A DNA stretch of 64,000 bases from Vibrio breoganii. GTDB taxonomy: Bacteria > Pseudomonadota > Gammaproteobacteria > Enterobacterales > Vibrionaceae. Below, piece by piece: positions 16,243-25,432 of the stretch (the first letter of the stretch is position 1; every line of letters begins with the position of its first letter). The position numbers and the translations under genes are program-made. The stretch is from positions 744,001 to 808,000 of the forward strand of contig NZ_CP016177.1 of NCBI RefSeq assembly GCF_001677275.1. The letters are read 5' to 3'. Under the pieces are notes generated by a model. The model made no database searches. It saw only the letters and a program-made list of their open reading frames with translations, and was not told the DNA's origin.

Positions 16243-16935
16243 ATGAAAAAAGTTATCGGGTTAAGTGCACTGGCATTGGCTGTTTCTTCTCCAGCATTCG
16301 CATCTTCTTACGTTACAGGTAATGTTCAGTTTCACGATGACGGTCGTATCCACGGCTCAAAATCAACTTCGACACTAGAAGCGGGGCATACTTTTGAAAA
16401 CAGTTTAGGCGGCCTGACTCTTTACACTGAGTTTGACGGCATTCAACTTGGTGAGATTGTTACTGAAAATGGTGGTGCAGGTAATACTACTCCTGCTATC
16501 ACTGTTGGTGGTGAGCAATCATTTAACCTAACCGATCACCTATGGGTTGCTGCTGGCTACCAGCATTTGATTTCTGCGGGTGAGTCTATTCAGTACCGCC
16601 CATTAATTAAGATTGGCTACAACTTCGATAACGGCCTTTCTATTAGCAACCGTACTCGTGCTCATATTGATGCAACTGATGCCGATGCTGATACAGATTA
16701 CCGCATGGACAACCGCATTGCTTACGATTTTGCGGACATGGATCTGGCTCTAAGCTACAACAACGTTTACATGATTGAAGGCGAGACAATGGATCACGAG
16801 ATCCGTGCAACTTGGACACGCAATGGTGTTCAGCCTTACTTCGAGTTCCGTAGTCAAGCAAATGGTCTAGATAATGCTCAAGGTGACAGCTTGACGAACA
16901 ATGCCTTCGTATTTGGTGCTTCTTACGGCTTCTAA
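16243..16935 (+). CDS. KdgM-type oligosaccharide porin
   Basis: A 230-residue outer-membrane beta-barrel protein. The signal peptide starts Met-Lys-Lys-Val-Ile-Gly and is cut after Ala-Phe-Ala near residue 19. The chain ends Phe-Val-Phe-Gly-Ala-Ser-Tyr-Gly-Phe, a terminal Phe assembly signal. Length and strand pattern match the small monomeric KdgM/NanC porins that pass acidic oligosaccharides such as oligogalacturonate, alginate oligomers or sialic acid. Which one cannot be decided, as no catabolic gene adjoins it. ATG 16243 follows GTAGG; an upstream in-frame TTG at 16198 lacks a signal-peptide start. Three CRP-like sites upstream point to catabolite control. Confidence 0.82.
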   Translation: MKKVIGLSALALAVSSPAFASSYVTGNVQFHDDGRIHGSKSTSTLEAGHTFENSLGGLTLYTEFDGIQLGEIVTENGGAGNTTPAITVGGEQSFNLTDHLWVAAGYQHLISAGESIQYRPLIKIGYNFDNGLSISNRTRAHIDATDADADTDYRMDNRIAYDFADMDLALSYNNVYMIEGETMDHEIRATWTRNGVQPYFEFRSQANGLDNAQGDSLTNNAFVFGASYGF

Positions 16936-17007
16936 GGGTTATTTCCTCATAGGGCGTTTACCTTTTTTGCCCAGTAAACACAAGGAAGGGTGTTAATTGT
17001 TTGATTT

Positions 17008-17037
17008 GCCGAGCTGGATTGTCAGCTCGGCTTTTTT
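17008..17037 (+). terminator. Intrinsic terminator after the KdgM-type porin
   Basis: A perfect 9-bp stem (GCCGAGCTG 17008-17016, CAGCTCGGC 17023-17031) with a 6-nt loop and a TTTTTT tail. The convergent DUF2797 gene ends 5 nt further on. Confidence 0.92.
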
Positions 17038-17041
17038 GTTT

Positions 17042-17866
17042 TTAATACTCAGCGGTGATCTCGTAGGAAGTGAATTTACGCAGGTTAATCACACCGGTAT
17101 CGAAGTATAAGTACTGACCCTTGATGCCAAGTAGAGTGCCACCTAAACGTGGTGTTTTATCAAAGTTCAAGGAACTGATCTTGGTTGGGTACTCGGTCAC
17201 AGGGTAGTCAATCTCAACAACGTCAGCATCTAGGCGTTCAATTGCGTCTGCACCGAACCTAAGCTGAAGCTCTGATAGCTTTTCTTCTATCTGAGGAATC
17301 AACTCTTGGGAGCGTTGCTTCAGGTCTATGCTGTCTGCTTTGCCTTTTAGCATGTTGCGCCAATTGGTTTTATCAGAGATAAACGCTTTTAATGCCGTTT
17401 CTACCAAACCCGACTGAAGGCGAGAACTGACCTTGAAAATCGGTAGGGCTTGGTTGGCTCCCTGGTCTATCCAGCGAGTAGGTATTTGTGTATGACGAGT
17501 AATACCGACCTTTATCGCAGTAGTATTGGCCAAATAAACGTAGTGGGGCACAAAGCAATTGTCTTCGCCCCATTGGGGTTCTCGACAGGTGCCTTTATCA
17601 AAATGGCAGGTTTCCGGTTTCATTATGCACATGTCGCATTTAGCAAGCTTGGTCATGCAAGGGTAGCAAAACCCTTGAGAATAACTTTTCTTGGTTTTCT
17701 TGCCGCACTCTTGGCAATGGATGTTGCCTGAATGTTCTAAAGTGAGCGGCTTACCAATCAAGGGCATAAGATCAAGCAACTGATCATCTAGTGGTAATTG
17801 ATAGGTGACTTGTCCATCTTGTAGAGCGGAGGTCATCTTGCGGATATGGCCAGTTATTTGAGTCAT
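17042..17866 (-). CDS. DUF2797 Cys-rich protein
   Basis: A 274-residue cytoplasmic protein of unknown function. The N-terminal part has several Cys pairs: Cys-Gln-Glu-Cys, Cys-Tyr-Pro-Cys and Cys-Asp-Met-Cys between residues about 50 and 82, which look like zinc sites. The middle has Val-Tyr-Leu-Ala-Asn-Thr-Thr-Ala-Ile-Lys-Val-Gly-Ile-Thr-Arg, reminiscent of a GIY-YIG-like strand. Trp-Ile-Asp-Gln-Gly-Ala follows; this pattern is typical of DUF2797. ATG 17866 is preferred to an upstream in-frame start because AGGA lies 10 nt before it and the upstream residues are not conserved-looking. It is a single gene, convergent with the porin. Confidence 0.82.
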   Translation of the reverse strand: MTQITGHIRKMTSALQDGQVTYQLPLDDQLLDLMPLIGKPLTLEHSGNIHCQECGKKTKKSYSQGFCYPCMTKLAKCDMCIMKPETCHFDKGTCREPQWGEDNCFVPHYVYLANTTAIKVGITRHTQIPTRWIDQGANQALPIFKVSSRLQSGLVETALKAFISDKTNWRNMLKGKADSIDLKQRSQELIPQIEEKLSELQLRFGADAIERLDADVVEIDYPVTEYPTKISSLNFDKTPRLGGTLLGIKGQYLYFDTGVINLRKFTSYEITAEY

Positions 17867-18033
17867 GCTTTGCGTATTCCTTTGTATTTCGCAACCGTTC
17901 GTTAGTATACCTAACAAAATTGTGACTGTGCTCGTAAAGTTGTTTATAGCGAATCGAGGTATTTTAATTACTGATTTAGTTACCTTTTGTTGCAGGTGCT
18001 TACATATTACAACTGTAAGCCATTTGCAATAAG

Positions 18034-18049
18034 TGTGATCTAGATCTCT
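18034..18049 (+). promoter_or_regulatory. Strong CRP-like site upstream of a 34-codon gene
   Basis: The 22 nt from 18031 to 18052 agree with the ideal symmetric CRP sequence at 19 positions; the core is TGTGATCTAGATCTCT. An extended -10 (TGTCATAAT, 18073-18081) lies about 32 nt downstream of the site's edge. The site would then centre roughly 41 to 47 nt before the start of transcription, a position from which CRP often activates. Confidence 0.7.
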
Positions 18050-18157
18050 TTTGGTCTATTAATATTGCAATCTGTCATAATACTGAAACATTAATGTTGT
18101 TAAGGGGCGTTAGATGGCGCATATTGAAAGGGTGTTAAACATTATCAAGGAAAGCTT

Positions 18158-18262
18158 ATGCATCACCTATCTATGATTGAACATTCTGAATTTGGTCTTA
18201 TCAGCCGTATCGCTCTATTTTCATTGGTCTCACTGATCTGCGTAGTAAGTTTCATATTATGA
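18158..18262 (+). CDS. Small membrane peptide, 34 residues
   Basis: An ORF starts at ATG 18158 and stops at TGA 18260-18262, with AAGGAAA ideally placed 5 nt upstream. The peptide has a polar start (Met-His-His-Leu-Ser-Met-Ile-Glu-His) and a hydrophobic second half of about 20 residues (from Leu-Ile-Ser-Arg to Val-Ser-Phe-Ile-Leu) that can span the membrane once. I do not recognise it. Support comes from the ribosome site, the transmembrane character and the strong CRP-like site with an extended -10 upstream. A role in adapting a membrane protein to carbon status is speculation; the transcript could alternatively act as a small RNA. Confidence 0.6.
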   Translation: MHHLSMIEHSEFGLISRIALFSLVSLICVVSFIL

Positions 18263-18275
18263 ATACTCTAAGCTA

Positions 18276-18319
18276 GGGGAGTATCTGCAAAGCTACATCG
18301 GTTATGCCAAATACTCCCC
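18276..18319 (+). other. Hairpin after the 34-codon gene
   Basis: GGGGAGTAT (18276-18284) pairs perfectly with ATACTCCCC (18311-18319) across a 26-nt loop. No T-run follows, so termination would need Rho or another site; the stem may protect the 3' end of the small transcript. Confidence 0.5.
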
Positions 18320-18413
18320 GCCCCCGCGTCATTTCACTATCTTAATTTTTGCTCTAAATCACCTTGCTTAAGGCTTACTCTGCCCCTCTTTAACTAGTTT
18401 CAGCTGGATCTCG

Positions 18414-18441
18414 TTGTACATTTGTACTTCGGTGCTAAAAT
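18414..18441 (+). promoter_or_regulatory. gltX: Probable gltX promoter
   Basis: TTGTAC (18414-18419) and TAAAAT (18436-18441) are spaced by 16 bp, a reasonable sigma-70 promoter about 50 nt before the gltX start. Confidence 0.55.
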
Positions 18442-18493
18442 AGCGACAAATTTTACGCTTATCCAAGCGACTGGACTGTTAAAGGTAAATTCA

Positions 18494-19921
18494 ATGACGG
18501 TAAAAACTCGTTTTGCCCCAAGCCCAACTGGCTTCCTACACGTAGGCGGTGCTCGTACTGCACTTTATTCTTGGCTTTACGCTAAAAACCAAGGCGGTGA
18601 ATTTGTACTGCGTATCGAAGACACTGACCTAGAACGTAACTCTCAAGAAGCAGTAGACGCTATCCTTGAGGGGATGCAGTGGATGGGACTGGATTGGGAT
18701 GAAGGTCCGTACTTCCAATCTAAACGATTTGACCGCTACAACGAGTGTATCGACCAACTACTAGCAGAAGACAAAGCGTACAAATGCTATGCGTCTAAAG
18801 AGTTGCTTGAAGAGATTCGCGCAGAACAAGAAGCCAATAAAGAAGCACCTCGCTACGATGCCAATCACCCTAAAGTTGTTGCGGCAAATGCCCAAGCTAA
18901 AGATGGTGACGATTATGTAGTTCGCTTCCGCAACCCGAAAGAGGGTAGCGTAGTATTTGAAGACCAGATTCGTGGTCGTATTGAAATTGGTAATGACCAG
19001 ATGGATGACCTTATCATTCGTCGTACCGATGGCGCGCCAACATACAACTTCGTAGTTGTAGTGGATGACTGGGATATGGGTATTACCCACGTAGTTCGTG
19101 GTGAAGACCATATCAACAATACGCCTCGTCAGATCAACATCTACAAAGCATTAAATGCGCCAGTTCCTACCTTTGCACACTGTGCAATGATTCTAGGTGA
19201 CGATGGTGCAAAACTGTCTAAGCGTCATGGCGCTGTATCAGTAATGCAATACCGCGATGAAGGTTACTTGCCGAATGCTCTAAACAACTACCTAGTTCGC
19301 CTAGGTTGGTCTCACGGCGACCAAGAGATCTTCTCAAAAGAAGAGATGATTGAGTTCTTTAGCCTGAATGCTATCTCTAAATCAGCCTCTGCGTTCAATA
19401 CAGACAAGCTGTTGTGGCTAAACAACCACTACATCAAGACTTCAGAGCCTGAGTACGTTGCTAAGCACCTACAATGGCATTTGGATCAGCAAAACCTAAA
19501 CACAGACAACGGTCCTGCTATTACTGAAGTGATCACATTGGTTGGTGAGCGTTGCAATACACTTGTTGAGCTAGCTGAGCAAGTTCGTTACTTCTATGAA
19601 GACTTTAGCGAGTTTGAAGCGGGCGCTGCTAAGAAGCATCTGCGCGGCGTAGCAAAAGGTCCTCTAGAATTGGCACTGGCTAAAGCTGAAGCACTGACAG
19701 ATTGGTCTACTGACGCGATCAAAGATGGCGTGATCAAAGCCGTTTGTGACGAGCTAGAGATCGGCATGGGCAAAATCGGCATGCCACTGCGCGTTGCGGT
19801 TACCGGTGGCGGTCAATCTCCATCTGTAGATGCTGTCATGGAGTTGATTGGCAAAGAGCGTGTTATTGCTCGTATCAAGCTTGCGCTTGAGTTCATCGCA
19901 CAACGCGAGGCAAATGCTTAA
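18494..19921 (+). CDS. gltX: Glutamyl-tRNA synthetase
   Basis: It charges tRNA-Glu with glutamate in the cytoplasm and also supplies Glu-tRNA for haem synthesis. The 475-residue length is standard. The class I signatures are present: [11 protein letters not shown] near residues 9-19 (HIGH-type) and Lys-Leu-Ser-Lys-Arg-His-Gly near 237-243 (KMSKS-type). ATG 18494 has AAAGG upstream and begins directly before the catalytic motif; an in-frame upstream extension to 18422 overlaps the promoter and is rejected. It is a single gene with its own promoter and terminator. Confidence 0.97.
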   Translation: MTVKTRFAPSPTGFLHVGGARTALYSWLYAKNQGGEFVLRIEDTDLERNSQEAVDAILEGMQWMGLDWDEGPYFQSKRFDRYNECIDQLLAEDKAYKCYASKELLEEIRAEQEANKEAPRYDANHPKVVAANAQAKDGDDYVVRFRNPKEGSVVFEDQIRGRIEIGNDQMDDLIIRRTDGAPTYNFVVVVDDWDMGITHVVRGEDHINNTPRQINIYKALNAPVPTFAHCAMILGDDGAKLSKRHGAVSVMQYRDEGYLPNALNNYLVRLGWSHGDQEIFSKEEMIEFFSLNAISKSASAFNTDKLLWLNNHYIKTSEPEYVAKHLQWHLDQQNLNTDNGPAITEVITLVGERCNTLVELAEQVRYFYEDFSEFEAGAAKKHLRGVAKGPLELALAKAEALTDWSTDAIKDGVIKAVCDELEIGMGKIGMPLRVAVTGGGQSPSVDAVMELIGKERVIARIKLALEFIAQREANA

Positions 19922-19957
19922 TTAGCTGAGTCACACTCTAAGCAAACTGATTTAATC

Positions 19958-19992
19958 AAACCGCTAACTTTCAGTAAGTTAGCGGTTTTTTT
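19958..19992 (+). terminator. gltX: Intrinsic terminator of gltX
   Basis: A perfect 13-bp stem (19958-19970 with 19976-19988), TCAGT loop, then a T-run to 19992. Confidence 0.93.
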
Positions 19993-20003
19993 GTATTATA
20001 GTT

Positions 20004-23000
20004 ATGGGACTGTCTTTGTCTCGCTATGGTGCCTTCTTGAAATCTCGTGCTATTCCTCTTTTTGATACCCTTAGGTTTTTAATACCGTTGCTGTTCGGCT
20101 TGCTGTTTTCAACGCTTGGTCTTGCTGATATCGAACTGACTGAAGAGGAGAAGGCTTGGCTTAGAGAGGGACAAAAAGTTCAGGTTGCGGTATTTGAAAG
20201 TCATCACCCTTTTATGTTTACGAATAATCGGGGCGAGTTTGCCGGTATAGTTAATGATTACCTTCAATACATAGAAAAAGAGACGGATATAGATTTTATA
20301 GAAGTCCCTATAGTTACCCTTGAAGAAGGCTACCAAGGCATAGAGGATGGCAGCTTAGACTTGTATCCAATGACCTTTGATTTTTCAGGGTCACAGATTG
20401 CTCTCAATTACTCAGAGCCATACCTCCCATATCATTATTTTGTATTTACCAACATTAACGATACCTTTGAACCAAAATTGACGCCCAATTCTGAAATACT
20501 GCCCAAGCTTGCTGTCATTAAAGGAAGTGCGGTTGACCGATTCCTCCATACTCAAGAGAGCAACTTAGAGGCAGTTTACTTTCAAAGTGATAGAGAAGCG
20601 CTTAAGGCACTGGATACAGGACTGGTTGATGCTTTTGTGGGTGAAAAAGTTTCCTCTCAAGGACTGATTAAAGGGCTCCACCTCAAAAACGTCAAAGAAC
20701 TAAGACCGGTAAGAGCGCTTTATGGCTTGCGACTGCAAATGGCCACCAATCCCAAAGCTACTCAGTTATTGTCGATTATAAATAAGACATTGAAGAGTAT
20801 GCCCTATGATATTCAAAACGGCATTATGGCGCATTGGTATGATAATGAGCCGCATAAAAATCGACTAAATGGCTATACCTACTTCAATCGTGTCCCCTAT
20901 ATGTACACCTCGGACTCGGCAGTTGGACTAGAGTTTTCTATCTTGCAACACCTGTTTGAGTCCATGGGTTACGAGGCAGGTAATTTATTAGCTGGAAGCC
21001 AAGATTTTAATTATGCCAAAAAGTTGGTAGCCGACGACCTTGATTTTGTATCAACTCAAATCGTCGATAGTTGGGTAGTGCAAAATCAAACGCAGGGAGA
21101 CCTGTTTTACTCTGATCCTTATTTAGTTCAAGAGTACCGACTGGTTTCTCGTTTGGGTGAGCGTATAGCGTTAGATGGTCAAGTACCCAAGATAGTAGGG
21201 AGTATTGTAAGTAGAGATGATGTGGTCGTTGCCCATGCTATCAAAATGCTTGGAGAGCGCTTTGGCCGAGGGGTCGATAAGGAGTTTATTGATTTAACTC
21301 GCGCTTTAGAGGCGCTTGACGAAGGAGAAGTGGATTTTCTGCTGCTCGATTCAAGGCAACTGTCCGTTCATTTGAGCCGTCTGAATCAAGAATTGAGCGT
21401 CAATATTACTCATGATCAAAGCACTCGCTTTAGAGTTCCGCTGACGATTGCTTTTCGTGATCCAGTGCTTCGCGACAAGTTTAATGCTGAGATCAGTATT
21501 TTTGCCCGCAGTGCGAAGTACCGCCGCTTAGAAAAGCTGTACGAGAATGCATCATTTCGCTCCAAGGCTCAAAGTGGTGAATTGATGGTAGAAATCGTAG
21601 CTTACTTGATATCCGTAGATAGGGATGAGCTCATTGATAAGGTGTTTGAGGCATTTAATTTCTCTAGTGGATTCGAGGCGATTAGCCTTCAATTGGGCGA
21701 CAACCCTAACAATGTGAGAAATTATTCTACGAATAAAGGCCGGATGGTAAAGGTTGATAACTTTAGCCGTCAGGGGTTGATACATTTAACTATGCCATTA
21801 ATACAAGAAGACGGCATAGAGCAGGTTAACCTTGGTGAGTTAACCATTTATTCAGAGCTGACAAATAGCACCTCATTTGACCAAAACTACATCCCTCCAT
21901 TAAGTGTCTTTGAGGGGTTCAGCGCAGCCGATTATCAGAATATTCGTGAAATTTACCAGCGCTCTAACTTACAGGTATCAACGTTAAATCTATCTCAACA
22001 AGAGGTTGAGTGGATCAAAGAGAATCCAGTAATCTCGGTTGGTATCGACCCTGCTGCTTTGCCTTATGAGGGCGTTCAAAATGGTGAATATCGAGGGATT
22101 GTTGCCGATGTGCTGAAGGAGATGAGCCATAAAGTTGGCGTTCAATTTGAACCTTACTTGGTTGGCTCTTGGCAAGAAACTGTTGATAAGGTGGAGAGAC
22201 AGGAATTACCTATGGTTTCCGCCGCCATAGAAAACAAGAGCATGTCGTATGATTACGTGACGACTTTGCCATTATTCACGGATCAACTCGCCGTGGCGGG
22301 TAGGACAGGACTTGACTATGGTCATGGCTTGGAAAGCATGGATGGAAAACGGGTCGGAATTCAGCGCGGTGCCTCAAATACTCCAACGCTAATGGACAAC
22401 TACCCAGAGATTGAGTGGGTGTTAGTGGATAGTTCTGCTATTGGCTTAGAACGATTAGCGAGTGAAAAGTTAGAAGGATATGTGGATACGACTTATGTCA
22501 TTAACTTCATTTTTAATGAACACTCCTATCGTAATTTGTCCATTGTGGACCGCTTAGATTACAAAGTAACGCCTACCTTTCACACATTAAAGAGCGAGCC
22601 GATACTCAGCTCTATTGTCACTAAAGCGGTACGTTCAATCAGCGCTAGCCGAAAACAGCAGATCATAAATAACTGGGCCTCAAGTCGAGTGATAGAGAAG
22701 ATCGACTATCGAATGATATTGTTGATATCCGGTTTCTCGCTCCTTGTCCTTGTGATTTTTTTCATTTCAAATAGAAGACTAAAGAAGCAGGTGGAGGCGA
22801 CTACTAAGGCAGAGCAGGAGGCCCTTGCCAGTCGAAATCAACTGTTTGATATCCTCAATACCTCGAGTATTGCGGCAATCATGGTGCAAAATGATCGCAT
22901 TGTTTACTCCAATACCCGTGCTTTAGAGCAGTTTAAACTAAGCAGCAATGAGTCTTATGGAACACTCATATCACGTGTTTATGCGGATGCGGAGGATAGA

Positions 23001-25424
23001 GAAAATGTCTATCAGGAGCTTCAAGATAAAGGAAAGATCGTTGATAGGGAGATGGTGTTTCAGCGAGAGGACAACAGTCAGTTTACTGCTTTGTGTAGTT
23101 ACTACGAGATAGATTATCTAGGTCAGCCGGCCGTGCTTTTCTGGAGCTATGATATTTCAGAGATCAAGGCGTTAAATAAAGAGCTAGCAAACGCTATTGT
23201 TGCAGCCAACATTGCCAATCAAACAAAAAGTGACTTCTTGGCTAACATGAGTCACGAGATCCGCACTCCAATGAATGCCATTATCGGCATGTCTTATCTC
23301 GCCCTTGAAGGTAACTTGAATAGCAAGGCGCGAAATTATATCAGTAAGGTCCACCAGTCTGCTCAATCTTTATTGTTGATAATCAATGATATATTGGATA
23401 TTTCTAAGATTGAGTCGGGCAAGTTAGACCTTGAACAGCGCCCTTTTTCTTTAAAGGATACCCTAAGGGATATCGCTAATATTCTGAGCTTTAGAATTTC
23501 AGAAAAGAACGTAGATTTCATTTATAACATCGAGCGCTCTATTCCAAGAATGGTGATTGGTGATGAGCTTAGACTGTCACAGGTGTTGATAAACCTAGGT
23601 AATAACGCCACCAAATTTACCGATAAGGGTGAGATTCTTATCGGCCTTGAAGCTAAGCCTGTGGATAGCCGAGAAGATCTGTATCGTTATCACTTTTATG
23701 TGCAAGACACCGGAATAGGGATTGCAGAAGATAAACTCAACAGCTTATTTGAGTCATTCCAGCAGGCGGACGCATCAACGACACGGGAGTATGGCGGCAC
23801 AGGGCTAGGTTTGAGTATTAGCCGTCAGATTATTGAGTTAATGGGCGGACGAATATGGATAGAGAGTGAGTTAGGAATAGGGAGTACCTTTCACTTTGAG
23901 GTTGAGCTTAAGGTTGCCACAAACGCCAATAGGCTCATTCAAGAAAGGTTGGATAATATCAGTGACTTGAGTGATAAGTCTTTGTGGGTATTGGAGTCTT
24001 CCGAAAAGGGGGAACTGGCGTTACGTAATGCCTTGCTCGGCACTGATTTAAACCCAAGAATTTATGATGACTTCTCGAAATTATTAGAAGCGCTGAAAGA
24101 AGCGAATCAAGTTCAGTCCATTATCTACGTTTGCGATGTCGGACTCTCAAAAGATGCCTCCATATTTCAATCACAGCTAAGGCAACTCAAAGAGAAAGGA
24201 CGAGTGATCTTAAGTAGCGCCAATGAAGATAGGACTACTCTCGCCAGAGAAAATGATATCGAAACTTTACCTCGCCCTTGGCTTCCCTTTGAGTTCCTCG
24301 CCCAAGTCAGTGGTTTAGAGCTTGATGATGGGAAGCAAGCGACGGGAGAGGACATTGACTATGAGACATTGTTACGCGGAACACGAGTGCTTCTTGTGGA
24401 AGATAACGAGCTCAATCAAGAATTGGTTCTTGGACTTGTTGAACCCTTTGATCTTGATATTGATGTGGTAGGGAATGGACAACTGGCTGTAGAAAAGGCC
24501 AAGCAGCAACGATATGCGATAATCCTGATGGATATTCAGATGCCCGTGCTTGGCGGCTATCAAGCCACTGAGCAAATTCGAGCGTTCGATAAGCAAACGC
24601 CTATCGTGGCAATGACTGCGAATGCGATGGTGGGTGATGAAGAAAAAGCCGCTGCAGTAGGGATGGACGACTACTTGGCGAAACCCATAGAAGTGGCGCG
24701 CTTGATGGAAGTACTGGTGCGTGCAGCTCTAAAGGAACAAGGGCTGAGTGATGCAACGCCACAAATAATACAGCCGCAAGTCGCAACGAAAGAATCTGAA
24801 GAAGGCATCCTATTTTCTGCTGAGAAAGGGTTACAAACCTGCAATCAAAATAGAGCCTTGCTGTTAAACCTACTTCGCAAATATTTGACTAACTCTTCAG
24901 CGCGTATCGATAGCTTTGTTCAAGCGCTAGAAGAGAAAGACTGGGAAACAGCAAAACGAGAAATCCATACAGTTAAAGGTACCTCAGCAAATATCGGTGC
25001 CATGGTGCTTACAAGCTTGTGCGTCCGTTATGAACAACAGATGCATTCTAGTTCTCCTGAGTTGACGCATCTGCAGATTGATCGCCTTCGTTCAGTATTG
25101 ATGGAGACAGAGGTCGCAATAGAAGCGTACCTTCATGATAGCCATGCTTTGGCGTTGTTGACTCAAGGCAGCGAACAAGATGATATAACAGTCTATGCGC
25201 AGAGTGTACGTTATGAAGAGTTGTATCCCCATATGAGCGAGCTTAAGGGGCTAGTGGAAAACTATGACCTTCAAGCGACGGATAAAGTACAAGCACTTAG
25301 AGAGCAGTATTCACAGACTGAGCTACTACAATTACTCGATGCCATAGAAGGCGCTTTGGCCAGCTATCAGTTTGATGGAGCGTTAAAGGTGCTAAATGAT
25401 TGGTTCGAGAGTCACAAATCTTAG
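20004..25424 (+). CDS. Hybrid sensor histidine kinase with periplasmic flytrap domains (BvgS/EvgS-like)
   Basis: An 1806-residue inner-membrane kinase. After a signal sequence (to about residue 41) come two solute-binding (SBP_bac_3/venus-flytrap) domains at about 50-275 and 285-515, and an unassigned insert at about 525-640. A third flytrap domain follows at 660-895, then a transmembrane helix near 904-926 and a PAS-like domain (about 945-1060). The HisKA motif Met-Ser-His-Glu-Ile-Arg-Thr-Pro has phospho-His1084. An ATPase domain follows with Gly-Thr-Gly-Leu-Gly-Leu-Ser-Ile. The receiver domain has Asp1510 (Leu-Met-Asp-Ile-Gln-Met-Pro) and the Hpt domain has His1655 (His-Thr-Val-Lys-Gly-Thr). 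This is a complete phosphorelay. The ligand is unknown. The start is uncertain, as no clear ribosome site precedes ATG 20004. The response regulator begins 8 nt after the stop. Confidence 0.93.
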   Translation: MGLSLSRYGAFLKSRAIPLFDTLRFLIPLLFGLLFSTLGLADIELTEEEKAWLREGQKVQVAVFESHHPFMFTNNRGEFAGIVNDYLQYIEKETDIDFIEVPIVTLEEGYQGIEDGSLDLYPMTFDFSGSQIALNYSEPYLPYHYFVFTNINDTFEPKLTPNSEILPKLAVIKGSAVDRFLHTQESNLEAVYFQSDREALKALDTGLVDAFVGEKVSSQGLIKGLHLKNVKELRPVRALYGLRLQMATNPKATQLLSIINKTLKSMPYDIQNGIMAHWYDNEPHKNRLNGYTYFNRVPYMYTSDSAVGLEFSILQHLFESMGYEAGNLLAGSQDFNYAKKLVADDLDFVSTQIVDSWVVQNQTQGDLFYSDPYLVQEYRLVSRLGERIALDGQVPKIVGSIVSRDDVVVAHAIKMLGERFGRGVDKEFIDLTRALEALDEGEVDFLLLDSRQLSVHLSRLNQELSVNITHDQSTRFRVPLTIAFRDPVLRDKFNAEISIFARSAKYRRLEKLYENASFRSKAQSGELMVEIVAYLISVDRDELIDKVFEAFNFSSGFEAISLQLGDNPNNVRNYSTNKGRMVKVDNFSRQGLIHLTMPLIQEDGIEQVNLGELTIYSELTNSTSFDQNYIPPLSVFEGFSAADYQNIREIYQRSNLQVSTLNLSQQEVEWIKENPVISVGIDPAALPYEGVQNGEYRGIVADVLKEMSHKVGVQFEPYLVGSWQETVDKVERQELPMVSAAIENKSMSYDYVTTLPLFTDQLAVAGRTGLDYGHGLESMDGKRVGIQRGASNTPTLMDNYPEIEWVLVDSSAIGLERLASEKLEGYVDTTYVINFIFNEHSYRNLSIVDRLDYKVTPTFHTLKSEPILSSIVTKAVRSISASRKQQIINNWASSRVIEKIDYRMILLISGFSLLVLVIFFISNRRLKKQVEATTKAEQEALASRNQLFDILNTSSIAAIMVQNDRIVYSNTRALEQFKLSSNESYGTLISRVYADAEDRENVYQELQDKGKIVDREMVFQREDNSQFTALCSYYEIDYLGQPAVLFWSYDISEIKALNKELANAIVAANIANQTKSDFLANMSHEIRTPMNAIIGMSYLALEGNLNSKARNYISKVHQSAQSLLLIINDILDISKIESGKLDLEQRPFSLKDTLRDIANILSFRISEKNVDFIYNIERSIPRMVIGDELRLSQVLINLGNNATKFTDKGEILIGLEAKPVDSREDLYRYHFYVQDTGIGIAEDKLNSLFESFQQADASTTREYGGTGLGLSISRQIIELMGGRIWIESELGIGSTFHFEVELKVATNANRLIQERLDNISDLSDKSLWVLESSEKGELALRNALLGTDLNPRIYDDFSKLLEALKEANQVQSIIYVCDVGLSKDASIFQSQLRQLKEKGRVILSSANEDRTTLARENDIETLPRPWLPFEFLAQVSGLELDDGKQATGEDIDYETLLRGTRVLLVEDNELNQELVLGLVEPFDLDIDVVGNGQLAVEKAKQQRYAIILMDIQMPVLGGYQATEQIRAFDKQTPIVAMTANAMVGDEEKAAAVGMDDYLAKPIEVARLMEVLVRAALKEQGLSDATPQIIQPQVATKESEEGILFSAEKGLQTCNQNRALLLNLLRKYLTNSSARIDSFVQALEEKDWETAKREIHTVKGTSANIGAMVLTSLCVRYEQQMHSSSPELTHLQIDRLRSVLMETEVAIEAYLHDSHALALLTQGSEQDDITVYAQSVRYEELYPHMSELKGLVENYDLQATDKVQALREQYSQTELLQLLDAIEGALASYQFDGALKVLNDWFESHKS

Positions 25425-25432
25425 GGAAAGAG

